Source: Leucocoprinus leucothites
Taxonomy: Eukaryota > Basidiomycota > Agaricomycetes > Agaricales > Agaricaceae
Direction of reading: 5' to 3'
DNA: 64,000 bases
NCBI GenBank assembly: GCA_013368445.1
Contig: JAACJO010000010.1
Location: forward strand, 1,302,001-1,366,000
The notes below the pieces were generated by a model. It saw nothing but the letters and a program-made list of their open reading frames with translations. It did no database searches and had not been told where the DNA came from. The position numbers were made by a program, and so were the translations under genes. Numbering within the stretch: the stretch's first letter is position 1; every line of letters begins with the position of its first letter. Positions 22,359 to 33,029 of this stretch are shown here, in pieces.

Positions 22359-24304
22359 ATGTCCTACCTCAACCCGGCTCAGGCCCTCGATGTTCTCAAA
22401 ACATATGAGCGTTCTGATGGCCTCTCCGTAGGCGATCTCATGGAGTCCCGCATCCATGGTGGCCTTACTTATAACGACTTTCTCCTCCTCCCCGGAAAGA
22501 TCGACTTTCCCGCTTCAGATGTCTCTATCGAGAGTCGAATTACGAGGAATGTTGCGCTTAAGACTCCTTTCATGAGTAGCCCTATGGATACTGTGACAGA
22601 GACCGAGATGGCTATTGCTATGGCGGTGAGTGGCTTCTACCATCCATTGCATCCACAGCATTACTAATTATTGATGTCTCTACTACTCGACTTTCGACTT
22701 GGTATCCTGGGTGTTGGGTAGCTCCTTGGTGGGATTGGTGTTATCCATCATAATCAGAGCCCAGAGTCGCAAGCGGCTATGGTCCGAGCCGTGAAGCGTC
22801 ACGAGAACGGCTTCATTACAGACCCTGTGGTTCTATCGCCGAATCATATTGTGGAAGATGTATTGGATATCAAGGCGAGGCTAGGGTTTTGTGGGATTCC
22901 GATCACTGGTGAGTAATGTGGCCTTGTTATCTCTTGAATCATCGGGGCGTAGCCATTTGCCGACCCTTTTTTGAATGACGATAGTTAATTTATTATATTC
23001 AACCTTCGTTCTTCCGAGTAACGCGTGCATTAGGCGTGGCGTGCGGAAGGTTTTTCTGTGATCCATCTGACAATTGACCTTGTTTTTTCTTTCTCATTTG
23101 AGTGGATTGCTAATTGTGATCATACAATCTAGATACCGGGAAACTCGGCGACAAACTGGTGGGCATTGTAACAGCCCGAGATATCCAGTTCCATGATTCG
23201 TCGACGTCACTTAATGAAGTGATGACTACATCACTTGTCACCGCACCTCAGGGTGTCACGCTCGCCGAGGCCAACCACATCCTTCGTGACTCTAAAAAGG
23301 GTAAACTACCCATCGTCGATGCACAAGGCCGACTCGTTTCCCTACTGGCTCGTTCAGATTTGCTGAAAAACCAGTCGTACCCACTCGCTTCAAAGAACCC
23401 AGAGAGTAAACAACTTTATGCCGCTGCTGCTGTTGGCACACGACCTTCAGATCGTGATCGGCTGACGCTACTGGCGGAAGCTGGCTTGGATATCGTTGTC
23501 CTTGATTCATCGCAGGGCAATTCGATTTTCCAGATTGAGATGATTGAGTGGATTAAGAGCACCTTCCCCCATCTCGAGATCATCGCTGGGAATGTCGTGA
23601 CGAGGGAACAGGCCGCATCGCTCATCGCGGCTGGTGCGGATGGTCTTCGTGTCGGTATGGGTTCGGGCTCGATCTGCATCACTCAGGAGGTTATGGCGGT
23701 TGGTAGGCCCCAGGCGACGGCTGTCTACGCTGTAGCCGAGTTTGCGAGCAGGTTCGGGGTGCCGGTCATTGCAGATGGAGGGATTGGGAATGTTGGGCAT
23801 ATCGTCAAAGCTTTATCTCTCGGCGCCGGTGCTGTGATGATGGGTGGACTATTGGCTGGTACGGAGGAAGCGCCGGGAGAGTACTTCTACCATGAGGGTA
23901 AACGTGTCAAGGCATATCGTGGTATGGGTAGTTTAGAGGCGATGGAACAGGGCACCACTGCCAAGGCGGGGAAAGCAGCTGGCACCAAATATCCCGCGCC
24001 GAAGAAGAATACCACCGTCGAGAACGCTGCTACGTCTCGTTACTTTTCCGAAAGCAGCGCGGTCAAGGTGGCTCAAGGTGTTTCTGGTGATGTGCAGGAT
24101 AAGGGTAGCGTCAAGCAATTCTTACCTTACCTCTACGTTGGGGTGCAACACTCGTTCCAGGATATTGGCGTCAGGAATATGGCTGAGTTGCAGAAGGGCG
24201 TGAAGGCCGGCAGTGTTAGGTTTGAGGCGAGGACTGCTAGCGCTCAGCTTGAAGGTGGTGTACATGGCTTGAATTCGTACACGAAGAGGCTTTTTGCTTC
24301 GTAG
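22359..24304 (+). CDS. IMPDH: Inosine-5'-monophosphate dehydrogenase
   Basis: Catalyses NAD-dependent oxidation of IMP to XMP, the committed step of guanine nucleotide synthesis, in the cytosol. Three exons (22359-22625, 22722-22908, 23133-24304) give exactly 541 codons plus stop, normal for the family. Start [18 protein letters not shown]; the family signature [11 protein letters not shown] follows. The CBS pair (Bateman module) covers about residues 115-230 ([32 protein letters not shown]). The catalytic loop [12 protein letters not shown] carries the active-site cysteine, followed by the substrate-phosphate region [16 protein letters not shown] and [20 protein letters not shown]. The flap [10 protein letters not shown] and the C-terminal KYPAPKK are present. 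It looks intact and single-copy. Confidence 0.95.
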
Positions 24305-24588
24305 ATGCTTTATGAATGTATGATTAATTGATTTGCTGTATCAGTAACACTCGCTCACGCTTTGATTGTTTTCTTGGATATCATCAATTGTGGAATATTC
24401 ATGTGCTTGAACACCGGTGGTTGACTTTAGTGACTAGCAGCGTAACTGAGATGCTGATTTGATTGATGGTCCAAAGATCATCTTAGTATAACGTGAAACC
24501 GTGATCTTGTCGTTGGCACTGCTTCCACGCTTCCGTTTCTCTAGGATAAATAGGTGTCAAGGAAGGCCTAGTGATCTTCTCTCCCGTC
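24305..24588. promoter_or_regulatory. Upstream region of the first EH-kinase gene
   Basis: No gene is present. From about 24510 the sequence aligns with the stretch upstream of the second EH-kinase (from about 28705), including tctctcccgtcATGTCAA around the start codon. The conserved 80 bp probably hold the core promoter and 5' UTR shared by the two paralogues. No TATA box could be assigned. Confidence 0.4.
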
Positions 24589-27500
24589 ATGTCAAGATTT
24601 CTCCAGAACATATTCCCGTCGTGAGATCCGTACCCGAGTTCCTCCCTTAACGACTACCCCTATAGCGCTCGGGGCGCAAGTGACAGACCAGCAAGAAAGC
24701 TGAAACGTCCTAGAACCCAACAACACCAGCGCCACAGCCCCAGTCCCAACCTTAGTCTCAGCCCCAGTCCCAGTCCCAGTCCACGGCTCCAGTCTTCCTC
24801 TTCCCATCAAGATGCAACCTCTTCCACCTCTTTTACAGCTACTCCAGCTGAGCTAAGCCTTGCGGGCCATATTTTTTCCCGAGAAGGCGAGCAGAAGCAT
24901 GGGATTTTGAGAGGTGAGGTTGCTGTAAGGGTGTTTGGTGGGTCAAAGATACCGTATAAAGTGCTAGAAGAGATATGGACAATCGCGGACGAGGAGAACA
25001 ACGGGTGGCTCTCCGGGACAGGCACTGCTAAAGCGATTCGCCTTATTGGTCACGCACAGAGTGGTGCAGAGGCATCTCCTGCCCTCTTATCCGAACGTGA
25101 GTTTCCTGAGACCTGATGCTTTCTAGTTTTGGATCTTCATTGTTTCACGCAGCTGGACCCCTTGCAAAAAGTGAGGGTTATGTCTATGCGGCGGAGTTTT
25201 CGCCACCACCAGGTTTTCCTCCTCATCTCCCTGAAGATAAATCCAAGTTCTACGACATATTCGCCGATTCGAACACTGCTAACGGTTTACTGAGTGGTAT
25301 TTCCTTCTTTCCTTCTTTCGCACAGAGGTGCATAATTAATCCCTCGATGCATAGCCAAAGATGCTCGGGATCAATTTTACAAGTCAAATTTATCCTCTGA
25401 TCAACTTTCAAGGATATGGTAACTACTGTATTATATTGCATCTGTGAGGAATTTGACAGGTAGCTCCGGTAGGGATTTGGCGGACACCCAAAGTCGTGGC
25501 GCACTGGACTTGCCGGATTTTGTGATCGCTATGTACTTCATCTCTGGCTTGAGGAGGTACCAGATTTCTTCCTTGTCAGAGGCACTCCCACTGGGGTTAC
25601 ATGAACAAGCTACGGGTCTAACATCCAACGGTTCCTTCAGCTCATACACGAACAGAAGACAGCTCTCCATCCCTGACCAAACTGATCCCACTTCTATCCA
25701 TCCGTTGGGCGAGGCACCGATCGTACAGGGGGATAGAAAAAATGACTGGGAAATAGGTCCAAACGAGAAGGTGGAAGCAGATGCTATCTTCGAGAAAGAA
25801 CTTGACGTTTGGAACGTGGGCTTTATTAAGGGAGATGTCGCTGCTCCCTTTATGTTCCAGTCAAATCTCCCTAGCGAAGATCTTGCACACATATGGTCCG
25901 CTTCTTTGCGCCGGATTTCCAGACCTTTATTTGACCTCAAGGCAGGGATTTGGCTGACATAAACCGTGACGGTCGGCTGACTCGCGAAGGTTTTGCCGTT
26001 GTGCTTCACCTGATAAAGAAGAAACTCGCTGGCCAGTCATTGCCCGCTCAATTATCACCTTCTCTGATACCACCCTCGTCTCGGAAAGGAGGACCTCACT
26101 TCCGAAATTCTTCATCGAAAACCAATCCTGCTGTTCAACCGCTGGGAATCGAACAGAGTTCTCTCATCTCTCATGACCTTGCCCCTGCTCTCGCTGACTC
26201 GCAACTCGAAAATATAGGTGCCCTATTTGTTCGGGTTTTACAGTTCAAAGAGTCGAGGATTGCACTGCGGAACCTGAGAGGTGATCAGGCTCAGGTGATG
26301 ATTGAATACCTGCATAGTGTAAGATTTACCTGCTGTTGACCTGAATGTAGTCCTCTGACCAGCCTGGTTTCCGCCTGTAGGTTCTCTTTCTACCGGACAT
26401 TTTGGAGCCCTGGTTAAGGAAATACTCGCTTATTGCATTGTATAGACTTTGTAAAGCTACCCTGCTCTATCCCCGCTGCCATGTATTGAAACAGGCTATT
26501 AAAATTGTATCCCATGAAGGGGGCGGGGGTTTTTCTGATATTTATAGGGGACGTCTTGGGTACACAGGCCTTTGTTTGAAAGTGGTTCGTCTTTACCAAA
26601 AATCCGATACAGATGCGATGTTGAAGGCACGATATTATATAATTAACAGTTTCCTCTTGAATTGAGCTGCAATTTCGGTTAGATTTACGCCAAGGAAGCG
26701 ATCATATGGGGACATCTTCACCAAACATAGTTCTTTTCTATGGGATATTTTATTTCAATGAACTGCAAAAACAAGTGTACCTTGTCTCCTTGGATGGGCA
26801 ATGGTAATCTCGTTGAATACTTAAAGCGCTATCCATCGGTGGCTCGTACCCCTTTCGTGAGTTATCTGCCGGACCTGGTGCTTTTCAGCGAGTTGAAGTG
26901 CTCTTGTTTCTATAGGTCTATGACGTGGCTTTGGTTTGGAATACCTGCACAGTCAAGAGCTGATACATAGTGACCTTAAAGGGGTACCTGATGCTTTATT
27001 ACTATGCATTTCAGTCATCCTAACTCTCCTGAGGTGTAGGTGAATATTCTGGTCGACGACTTCCAAAGAGCCTGTATCACAGATTTTGGACTCTCGTTCG
27101 TACGCACAAACAGAACGCTTGCACATACAATTGCTTCATCGACGGTGCATGGATTCAGCAACCGTTGGGCGGCACCGGAGCTTCTTGAGGACGATGCACA
27201 AGCTACGCAAGCCAGTGATATATGGGCGTTTGGATGTGTTTGCTACAAGGTATGGACGCTGCGCTCGCTCATCTTTAAGCATTATCGTTGTCTCAAGGAT
27301 TTCACCGGACAGATTCTCACAGGGTTGTTACCGTTCAATGGGCTGTCAGAAGTGCAGCTCATCCGAGCGCTCCTCACGGGCAGTCTTCCGGGACGGACAT
27401 CGATGGTTTTAGCTGCTGTGCAGGGCGCAAATCAGGATTGGAACGGGATAGAGCAACCTATGTGGGAGCAAGTTGGATACTGTTGGATAAGGCAGCCAGA

Positions 27501-27712
27501 GCAACGACCGAATATTCAGCAGATATTGTTCAAGTTACGGGAAGCAGGATTGGGATCGTCTCGAGGATCCAGCGATAGTGGAGAACAAGGGATTGCTGAA
27601 CGTCGTAAGCGGGGAGTTTTGGGATACCGTACGGAAGGGTGAGGGTGATTTTGTTGATTTGCAGAGAGTTGGACGAATATTACGCGAACTGAGTGAACTT
27701 GCTGGACGCTGA
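24589..27712 (+). pseudogene. Three EH domains fused to a TKL kinase; kinase frame broken (copy 1)
   Basis: Start MSRFLQNIFPS at 24589, then a GTGAGA intron. EH1 (about 24840-25160): LAGHIFSRE, ILRGEVAVRVFGGSKIPY, EEIWTIADEENNGWLSGTG, GPLAKSEGY. EH2 (about 25235-25545): KFYDIFADSNTANGLLSG, FYKSNLSSDQLSRI, LADTQSRGALDLPDFVIAMY. EH3 (about 25740-26040): DWEIGPNEKVEADAIF, GFIKGDVAAPFMFQSNLP, LADINRDGRLTREGFAV. This is the Ede1/Eps15 arrangement; EH domains bind NPF peptides at endocytic sites. The kinase follows (VLFLPDILEPWLRKYSL module, GGGGFSDIYRG, LCLKVVRL, LIHSDLKG, TDFGLSF, AAPELLEDD). Against copy 2 it has a 4-nt loss after 26720, giving TAG at 26728-26730, a 2-nt loss near 26782 that restores frame, GC for GT at one donor (26628), and a 1-nt gain near 27608 that shifts the C-terminus. 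Most likely a decaying gene. Confidence 0.75.
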
Positions 27713-28788
27713 TTAAAACGTTGTCTTCTACTTCCGCTCGTCGCTTTCAGTTTCGTTGATTGGGGGTAGCTTCTTGGGGAGGTTAGTTTTCGAGCTAACG
27801 AGATTCACTAAGGGCATGTTCGACCCCTGATTTGTCAATAGGGCAAGAGGTTGTATAGTATGAACAGTGACACAGTCCGGAAAGATACATGGAGCAAGGG
27901 AGGTATCCGATAATCTAATCGACTTGAAGGTAAATCGAGCGATAACATCCTGTGTATCGGCTTCGTCGCAACTGGATAGCAAGATATTCGTAGTTGGAAA
28001 AACCGCGCTTGGCATTGTCCCTAGGCTTTTCAAGAGCTCATAATACATTATATTTTCGTTCTTGAGGCTGTAGCGGAAATGATGCATTCAATCTTCAAAT
28101 GACGGGTCCAAGTAGAGGGAAGACAGTCTCCTAGGGTGGTGAAGTGGCCGTCAACCTATCCACGCATTTGGGCTTCGTCGAAATTTCGGCCATTCCGAGA
28201 GAGCTAGGAAGGCAGCGATGGGCAGTCACTAAGAACAGGCCCCCGGGGATGGACGCGTAGTTACCAGACCGCTGTCGTCTTCGGTCATCCCGAGAGAACT
28301 GATGCAGAAGGCTCAGGGCTGTGGGGAACGAGGCCAAGTCCAGAGTTTCGAGGGTTTCAGGTGGGCGGTGAGTACATAGAAATGTCGGGTATCGTTGCCA
28401 AGCTGAGTCAGCTACAGATGTTTATTGCTCAAGCACTCAAGTGCAACCCAGGACGAACCAACGAAGGTGTTCCAGGACCATTTCACCTATTGGGGATCCT
28501 ACACACATTGCTTGGCGGGCTGGCATGAGCGCATGGTTGCCTATGGTTGCCCTTGCCAGCATGCCACAAACGACATTGGGCGCTCCATTGAGCTGCTCTG
28601 GCTTTCCAAAAATACCTGCCATAAGAATCAATGAGCTGAAGCAAGGCCGAAGCCGTGGGCCCCGCCATAGCCTCTACTAGTAGTATTCCAATAGCCTGTA
28701 GAACCGCGATGCTGGCACTGCCTTGGACCCCGCTTCCGCTCCTCTAGGATGAGATGTCAAAGAAGACCAAGTGTTATTCTCTCCCGTC
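27713..28788. other. Spacer between the two EH-kinase genes
   Basis: The first 300 bp (to about 28010) align with the sequence after the second EH-kinase gene (about 31430-31715), for example ggtgacacagtccg and gatagcaagatattcgtagtt. The duplication therefore includes the 3' flank and ends beside the HMCES gene. 28090-28700 shows no recognised gene. The last 80 bp match the promoter-proximal region of copy 1. Confidence 0.5.
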
Positions 28789-31421
28789 ATGTCAAAGTTC
28801 CTCAAGAGCATATTCCCGTCGCGGGTCCTGCCACTGAGTTACACCTCCTTTATCGACTTCGACTTCTCCTATAGTGTTCAGGATGCAAGCGACGGTCCAG
28901 GAAGAGAACTTAAACACACTGGAAGCCAGCAATTCGAGCGCCAAAATCCCAGCCCGCAACCACGGTCTTCCTTTTCTGATCCTTATGCAACTTCTTCCAC
29001 GTCTTTTACAGCCACTCCAGCTGAGCTGAGCCTTGTCGACCAGATTTTTGCCCGAGAAGTCGAGCAGAATGGTTGGATCTTGAGAGGTGGCGCTGCTGTA
29101 AGGGTGTTTAGTGGGACAAAGCTACGGTATAGAGTACTAGGAGACATATGGGCAATCGTGGACGAGGAAGACAACGGGTGGCTTTCCAAAACAGGCACTG
29201 CTAAAGCGCTTCGTCTTATTGGTCACGCACAGAGTGGCGCAGAAGCATCTCCTGCCCTCTTAAACGAACGTGAGTCACCTGGGACCTGTTGCTTTCTGGT
29301 TTGGATCTTGATTGTTTTATCCAGTTGGACCCCTTGCAAAAATCGAGGGTTATACTTGTGCATCGGAGTTTTCACCACCAGGTTTTCCTACTCTTCTCCC
29401 CGAAGATAAATCTCTGTTGGGCTTGGTGCCGAACATACAGAGCGATGAAAATGATGACTGGAAGATAGGTCCGAACGAGAGGGCGATAGCAGACGCTTTC
29501 TTCAAAATCCTTGACGTTTGTAACGTTGGATTTATTAGGGGCGATGTCGCTGCTCCCTTTATGTCCCAGTCAAAGCTCCCTAATGCAGAACTTGCGCGCA
29601 TATGGTCCGTTTCTTCGTGCTGGATTTCCAGATCTTTTTTGAACTCAGCACAGGAGATTGGCTGACATCAATCATGACGGTCGGTTGACTCGCGAAGGTT
29701 TTGCCATCGCGTTTCATTTAATAGGGAAGAAACTTGCTGGCCGGTCATTACCCACTCGATTACCACGTTCTCTGATACTGTCCTCGCTGCGGAAGGGAAC
29801 ACATCACCCCCAAAGTCCTTCACCACAAACCAATCCTCCTACTCAACCACTAGATATCAAACAGATTTTTCCCACTTCTCATAACCTCGGTCTCGCCCCC
29901 GCTGATTCACGACTCGAAAATACGGGTACATTACTTTCTAAGGTTTTACAGACCGAAGAGTCAAGGATTGCACTACGGAACCTGAGAGGTGATCAGGCTC
30001 AGGTGATGATTGAATACCTGTATTCAGTAAGGCTTACTTGCTGTCGAGTTGAATGTAGTCCTCTAACCGACCTGGTTTCCACCCGTAGGTCCTCTTTCTA
30101 CCGGACATTTTGGAGCCCTGGTTAAGGAAATACTCGCTTATTGCATTGTATAGACTTTGTAAAGCTACCTTGCTCTACCCCCGCTGCTATGTATTGAAAC
30201 AGACTATTGAGATCGTATCCCATGAAGGCGGCGGGGGTTTTTCTGATATTTATAGGGGACGTCTCGGAGACACAGACCTTTGTTTGAAAGTGGTCCGTCT
30301 CTACCAAAAATCTGATACAGATACTATGTTGAAGGTGCGCAATTATTGATTGGCGAGTTTCCTCTTGAATTAAGCTAGAATTTCTGCTAGATTTATGCTA
30401 AGGAAGCAATCATATGGGGACATCTTCATCACCCAAATATAGTTCCTTTCTATGGGATATTTTATTTCAATGAACGGCAAAAACAAGTGTGTCTTGTGTC
30501 TCCTTGGATGGGCAATGGTAATCTTGTTGAATACTTAAAGCGCTATCCATCGGCGGTTCGTACTCCTTTCGTGAGTTATCTGCCGATCTAGTGCGTTTCG
30601 GCAAGTTAAAAGTGTTCTTGTTGCTAAAGGTCTACGACGTGGCTTCTGGTTTGGAGTACCTGCACAGTCAAGAGCTAGTACATAGTGATCTTAAAGGGGT
30701 ACTTGATGCTTTATACTATTCACATCAACCATTCTAATTCTCTGGGGTGTAGATGAATATTCTGGTCGACGACTTCCAAAGAGCCTGTATTACAGATTTT
30801 GGACTCTCGTTCGTACGCACAAACAGAACGCTTGCACATACAATTGCTTCATCGACGGTGCATGGATTCAGCAACCGTTGGGCGGCACCGGAGCTTCTTG
30901 AGGACGATGCACAAGCTACGCAAGCCAGTGATATCTGGGCGTTTGGGTGTGTCTGCTACGAGGTATGGATACTGCGCTCACTTAAGTACGATCATGATCT
31001 CAAGGATTTTGCCCGACAGATTCTCACAGGGCTGTTACCGTTCAATGAGCTGTCAGAGGTACAGCTCATTCGAGCGCTCCTCACGGGCAGTCTGCCAGGG
31101 CGGACATCGATGACTTTAGTCACTGTACAGGGCTCGAATCGGGTTTGGAATGCGATGGAGCAACTTATATGGGAGCAAGTTGGACACTGTTGGATAAGGC
31201 AGCCAGAGCAACGACCGAACATCCAGCAGATACTGCTCAAGTTACAGGAGGGATTGGGATTGTTTTGGAAATCCAGCAGTGACGGAGAGCAAGGAGGTAC
31301 TGATCGTCGCAAGCAGGAATTTTGGGATGTTGTCCAGAAGGGCGAGAGTGATCTGGCTGACTTGCAGAGGGTTGGACGAATATTACGTGAACTGAGTGAT
31401 CTTGGGGCGGGTGGACGTTAA
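28789..31421 (+). CDS. Two EH domains fused to a TKL-type protein kinase (copy 2, intact)
   Basis: Predicted about 730 residues. Start MSKFLKSIFPSR at 28789, in the same context as copy 1. The copy 1 intron-1 donor is absent here (GCGG for GTGA) and the frame reads through. EH1 (about 29000-29360): LVDQIFAREVEQ, ILRGGAAVRVFSGTKLRY, GDIWAIVDEEDNGWLSKTG, GPLAKIEGY. The EH2 of copy 1 is missing: PEDKS runs straight into the linker before EH3. EH3 (about 29445-29745): DWKIGPNERAIADAF, GFIRGDVAAPFMSQSKLP, LADINHDGRLTREGFAI, with an intron near 29602-29650. Kinase: pre-kinase module VLFLPDILEPWLRKYSL, GGGGFSDIYRG, LCLKVVRL, HHPNIVPFYG, VHSDLKG, MNILV, TDFGLSF, NRWAAPELLEDD, DIWAFGCVCYE. Lys, HxD, Asn and DFG are all present, so it should be active. 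EH domains would place it at NPF-containing endocytic complexes (inference). Confidence 0.8.
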
Positions 31422-31731
31422 ACGTTAGATGCTGCTACCGCTCATCATTTTTAGTTTTTAGCTTTTTTGTTGAGGGTAGAGGGAAAGCTTTTAGCTGCTG
31501 GGGAGGTTAGCTTCTGGGCTAGCGAATTTTGCTGGTCAACCCCTGTCCCGTCAGTAGCGCAACGGGTTGTGTAGTTTAAATGGTGACACAGTCCGAGAAG
31601 ATCAATGGAGCAAGGGAGGTATCTATTCGAGCAGTAACGTCTCGTATATCGGCCTCATAGTAGATAGATAGCAAGATATTCGTAGTTGAACAAACCGCAC
31701 CTGCAGCTCATATAATAAACTTGATTTCGAC
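31422..31731. other. Convergent spacer, end of the EH-kinase duplication
   Basis: Copy of the 3' flank seen after the first EH-kinase gene (27730-28010), ending at about 31715, just before the HMCES stop codon. No gene is present. The duplication endpoint therefore abuts the 3' end of the neighbouring minus-strand gene. Confidence 0.55.
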
Positions 31732-32958
31732 TCACTTCTTGGAGAAGAAGGCGGTGATAGGTTTAACATCAGTCGGTTTCTGTGGAGATGCCTAGTGAAA
31801 TTGTCAAACGTGTGCATTAGAGCGAGTGTGTAGCAAACCTTTTTCTTTGTTGGTGATGGTTTAGGTTTTCGTTCTGAAGACTGCGAAGAGCTGGGGGTGG
31901 GTTTGATATCAGAGGAGGAACTCTCAGATTTGAGTTTCTTTGCTGGTTTCTGGACTTGGTCGCCAGGCTTGAACTTCTCGCCATCCTCGGTCGTAGCCCT
32001 CTTGCTTGTCTCCTTATCCTCATCCTTAATCTCAACCGTTTCCCTCTTTCTCTTTCCTTCTGTTTTCTTCTCCTTCTGTTTCATGAACATAGCTTGTATT
32101 CCATCCTTTCTACTCTTAACTGGTTCAATGAATGTTTCACTCTCTGTGCCCACTCTCCCAACTTCTTGCGGTACTTGATAACAGTCTAATTCGACGTTCT
32201 TGTCGGAATAGGGTTGAACGAGTTGTGTTAGCTGTTTGGTCCATGTATTGTTGGTGGGTTCGAGCCAGGAGAGGACGGCAGAGGTGGAGGAGAGGATGAC
32301 GGGTTGACGATCGTGTAGCCAGGAAAAGGAGGAATTGGCGTCGGTTGTTACAATGGTAAATGTCCATAGTGTACGCCCTGTAGATAGGAATAAGTATCAC
32401 TACTCGGAGAGCCCCTATTTTTGGCAGCAACGATGATGCTTGCCTTCGATGACAGCAGAGTCGTAGAGCCCAGCTAGGAGCATAATGCCTTCGTCTTTGC
32501 GTTTCGTAAAATGAGGAAGCTTTTGTTTTCCCCTTGTCAGCCATTCGTAGTACCCTTGGACTGGAATGACACAGCGCTTGGATCCGCGAAGGCTGCCCCA
32601 CATTCCACCGCCCTCGACGAGGTTTTCGGCTCTGGCATTGGTGGTGCTGAGAGTCTTGTCTTCGAATTTGCTCCAGTGAGGCACAAGGCCCCATTTCATA
32701 GTTTGTAGAATTAGTTTGTCTGAAGAGTCATTGAGTTCGCTGTCATCAGTTGTCCCTCTGCGTCGAAGAACAGGCGCCTGAGTGCGGGGTGCGATGTTAT
32801 ACCGAGGCACAAATTCCTCTTCATTTTCCCATTCATCGACATCGATGTTGTATCCAGGAAGCTGCCTGATCCTGTCGCGCTGGTACACAATAAGTATTGA
32901 GCAGAGGAATGAGGGAGGAAATAAATACCCCGAGCCTCAGAGCAAAGCGTCCACACAT
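31732..32958 (-). CDS. HMCES: SRAP/HMCES abasic-site DNA-protein crosslink protein
   Basis: Forms a covalent thiazolidine link with abasic sites in single-stranded DNA and protects them at replication forks. The start MCGRFALRLG at 32958 supplies the catalytic Cys2 after Met removal. Then come RYNIAPRTQAPVLRR, MKWGLVPHWSKFED, the active-site Asn and arginines in TTNARAENL, the catalytic Glu in PVQGYYEW, and the His in WLHDRQPVIL. All SRAP active-site residues are present. The C-terminal third is charged and disordered (KRKRETVEIKDEDKE). After a last intron (about 31792-31838) the protein ends KPITAFFSKK, which resembles a PCNA-interacting PIP box; human HMCES also carries one at its C-terminus. 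Introns lie near 32881-32929, 32385-32425 and 31792-31838. It shares a 71-bp divergent promoter with the next gene. Confidence 0.9.
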
Positions 32959-33029
32959 GATAAACCGTGGGAAAGAAGTCGTGGGTTCGGTCCTGGCTTG
33001 ACGAGCTCTCATAACAGTCATCCCTCGTC
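32959..33029. promoter_or_regulatory. Very short divergent (bidirectional) promoter
   Basis: Only 71 bp separate the start codons of HMCES (minus, 32958) and the TAF8-like gene (plus, 33030). Both 5' UTRs and the shared promoter must lie here or overlap the opposite gene. No TATA box is visible, as is usual for housekeeping divergent pairs. Confidence 0.6.

Noticed and set aside
32381..32440. GC-AG intron in HMCES
   Set aside because: A GT donor a few bases downstream also gives an in-frame, family-like sequence, so a non-canonical intron is not needed.
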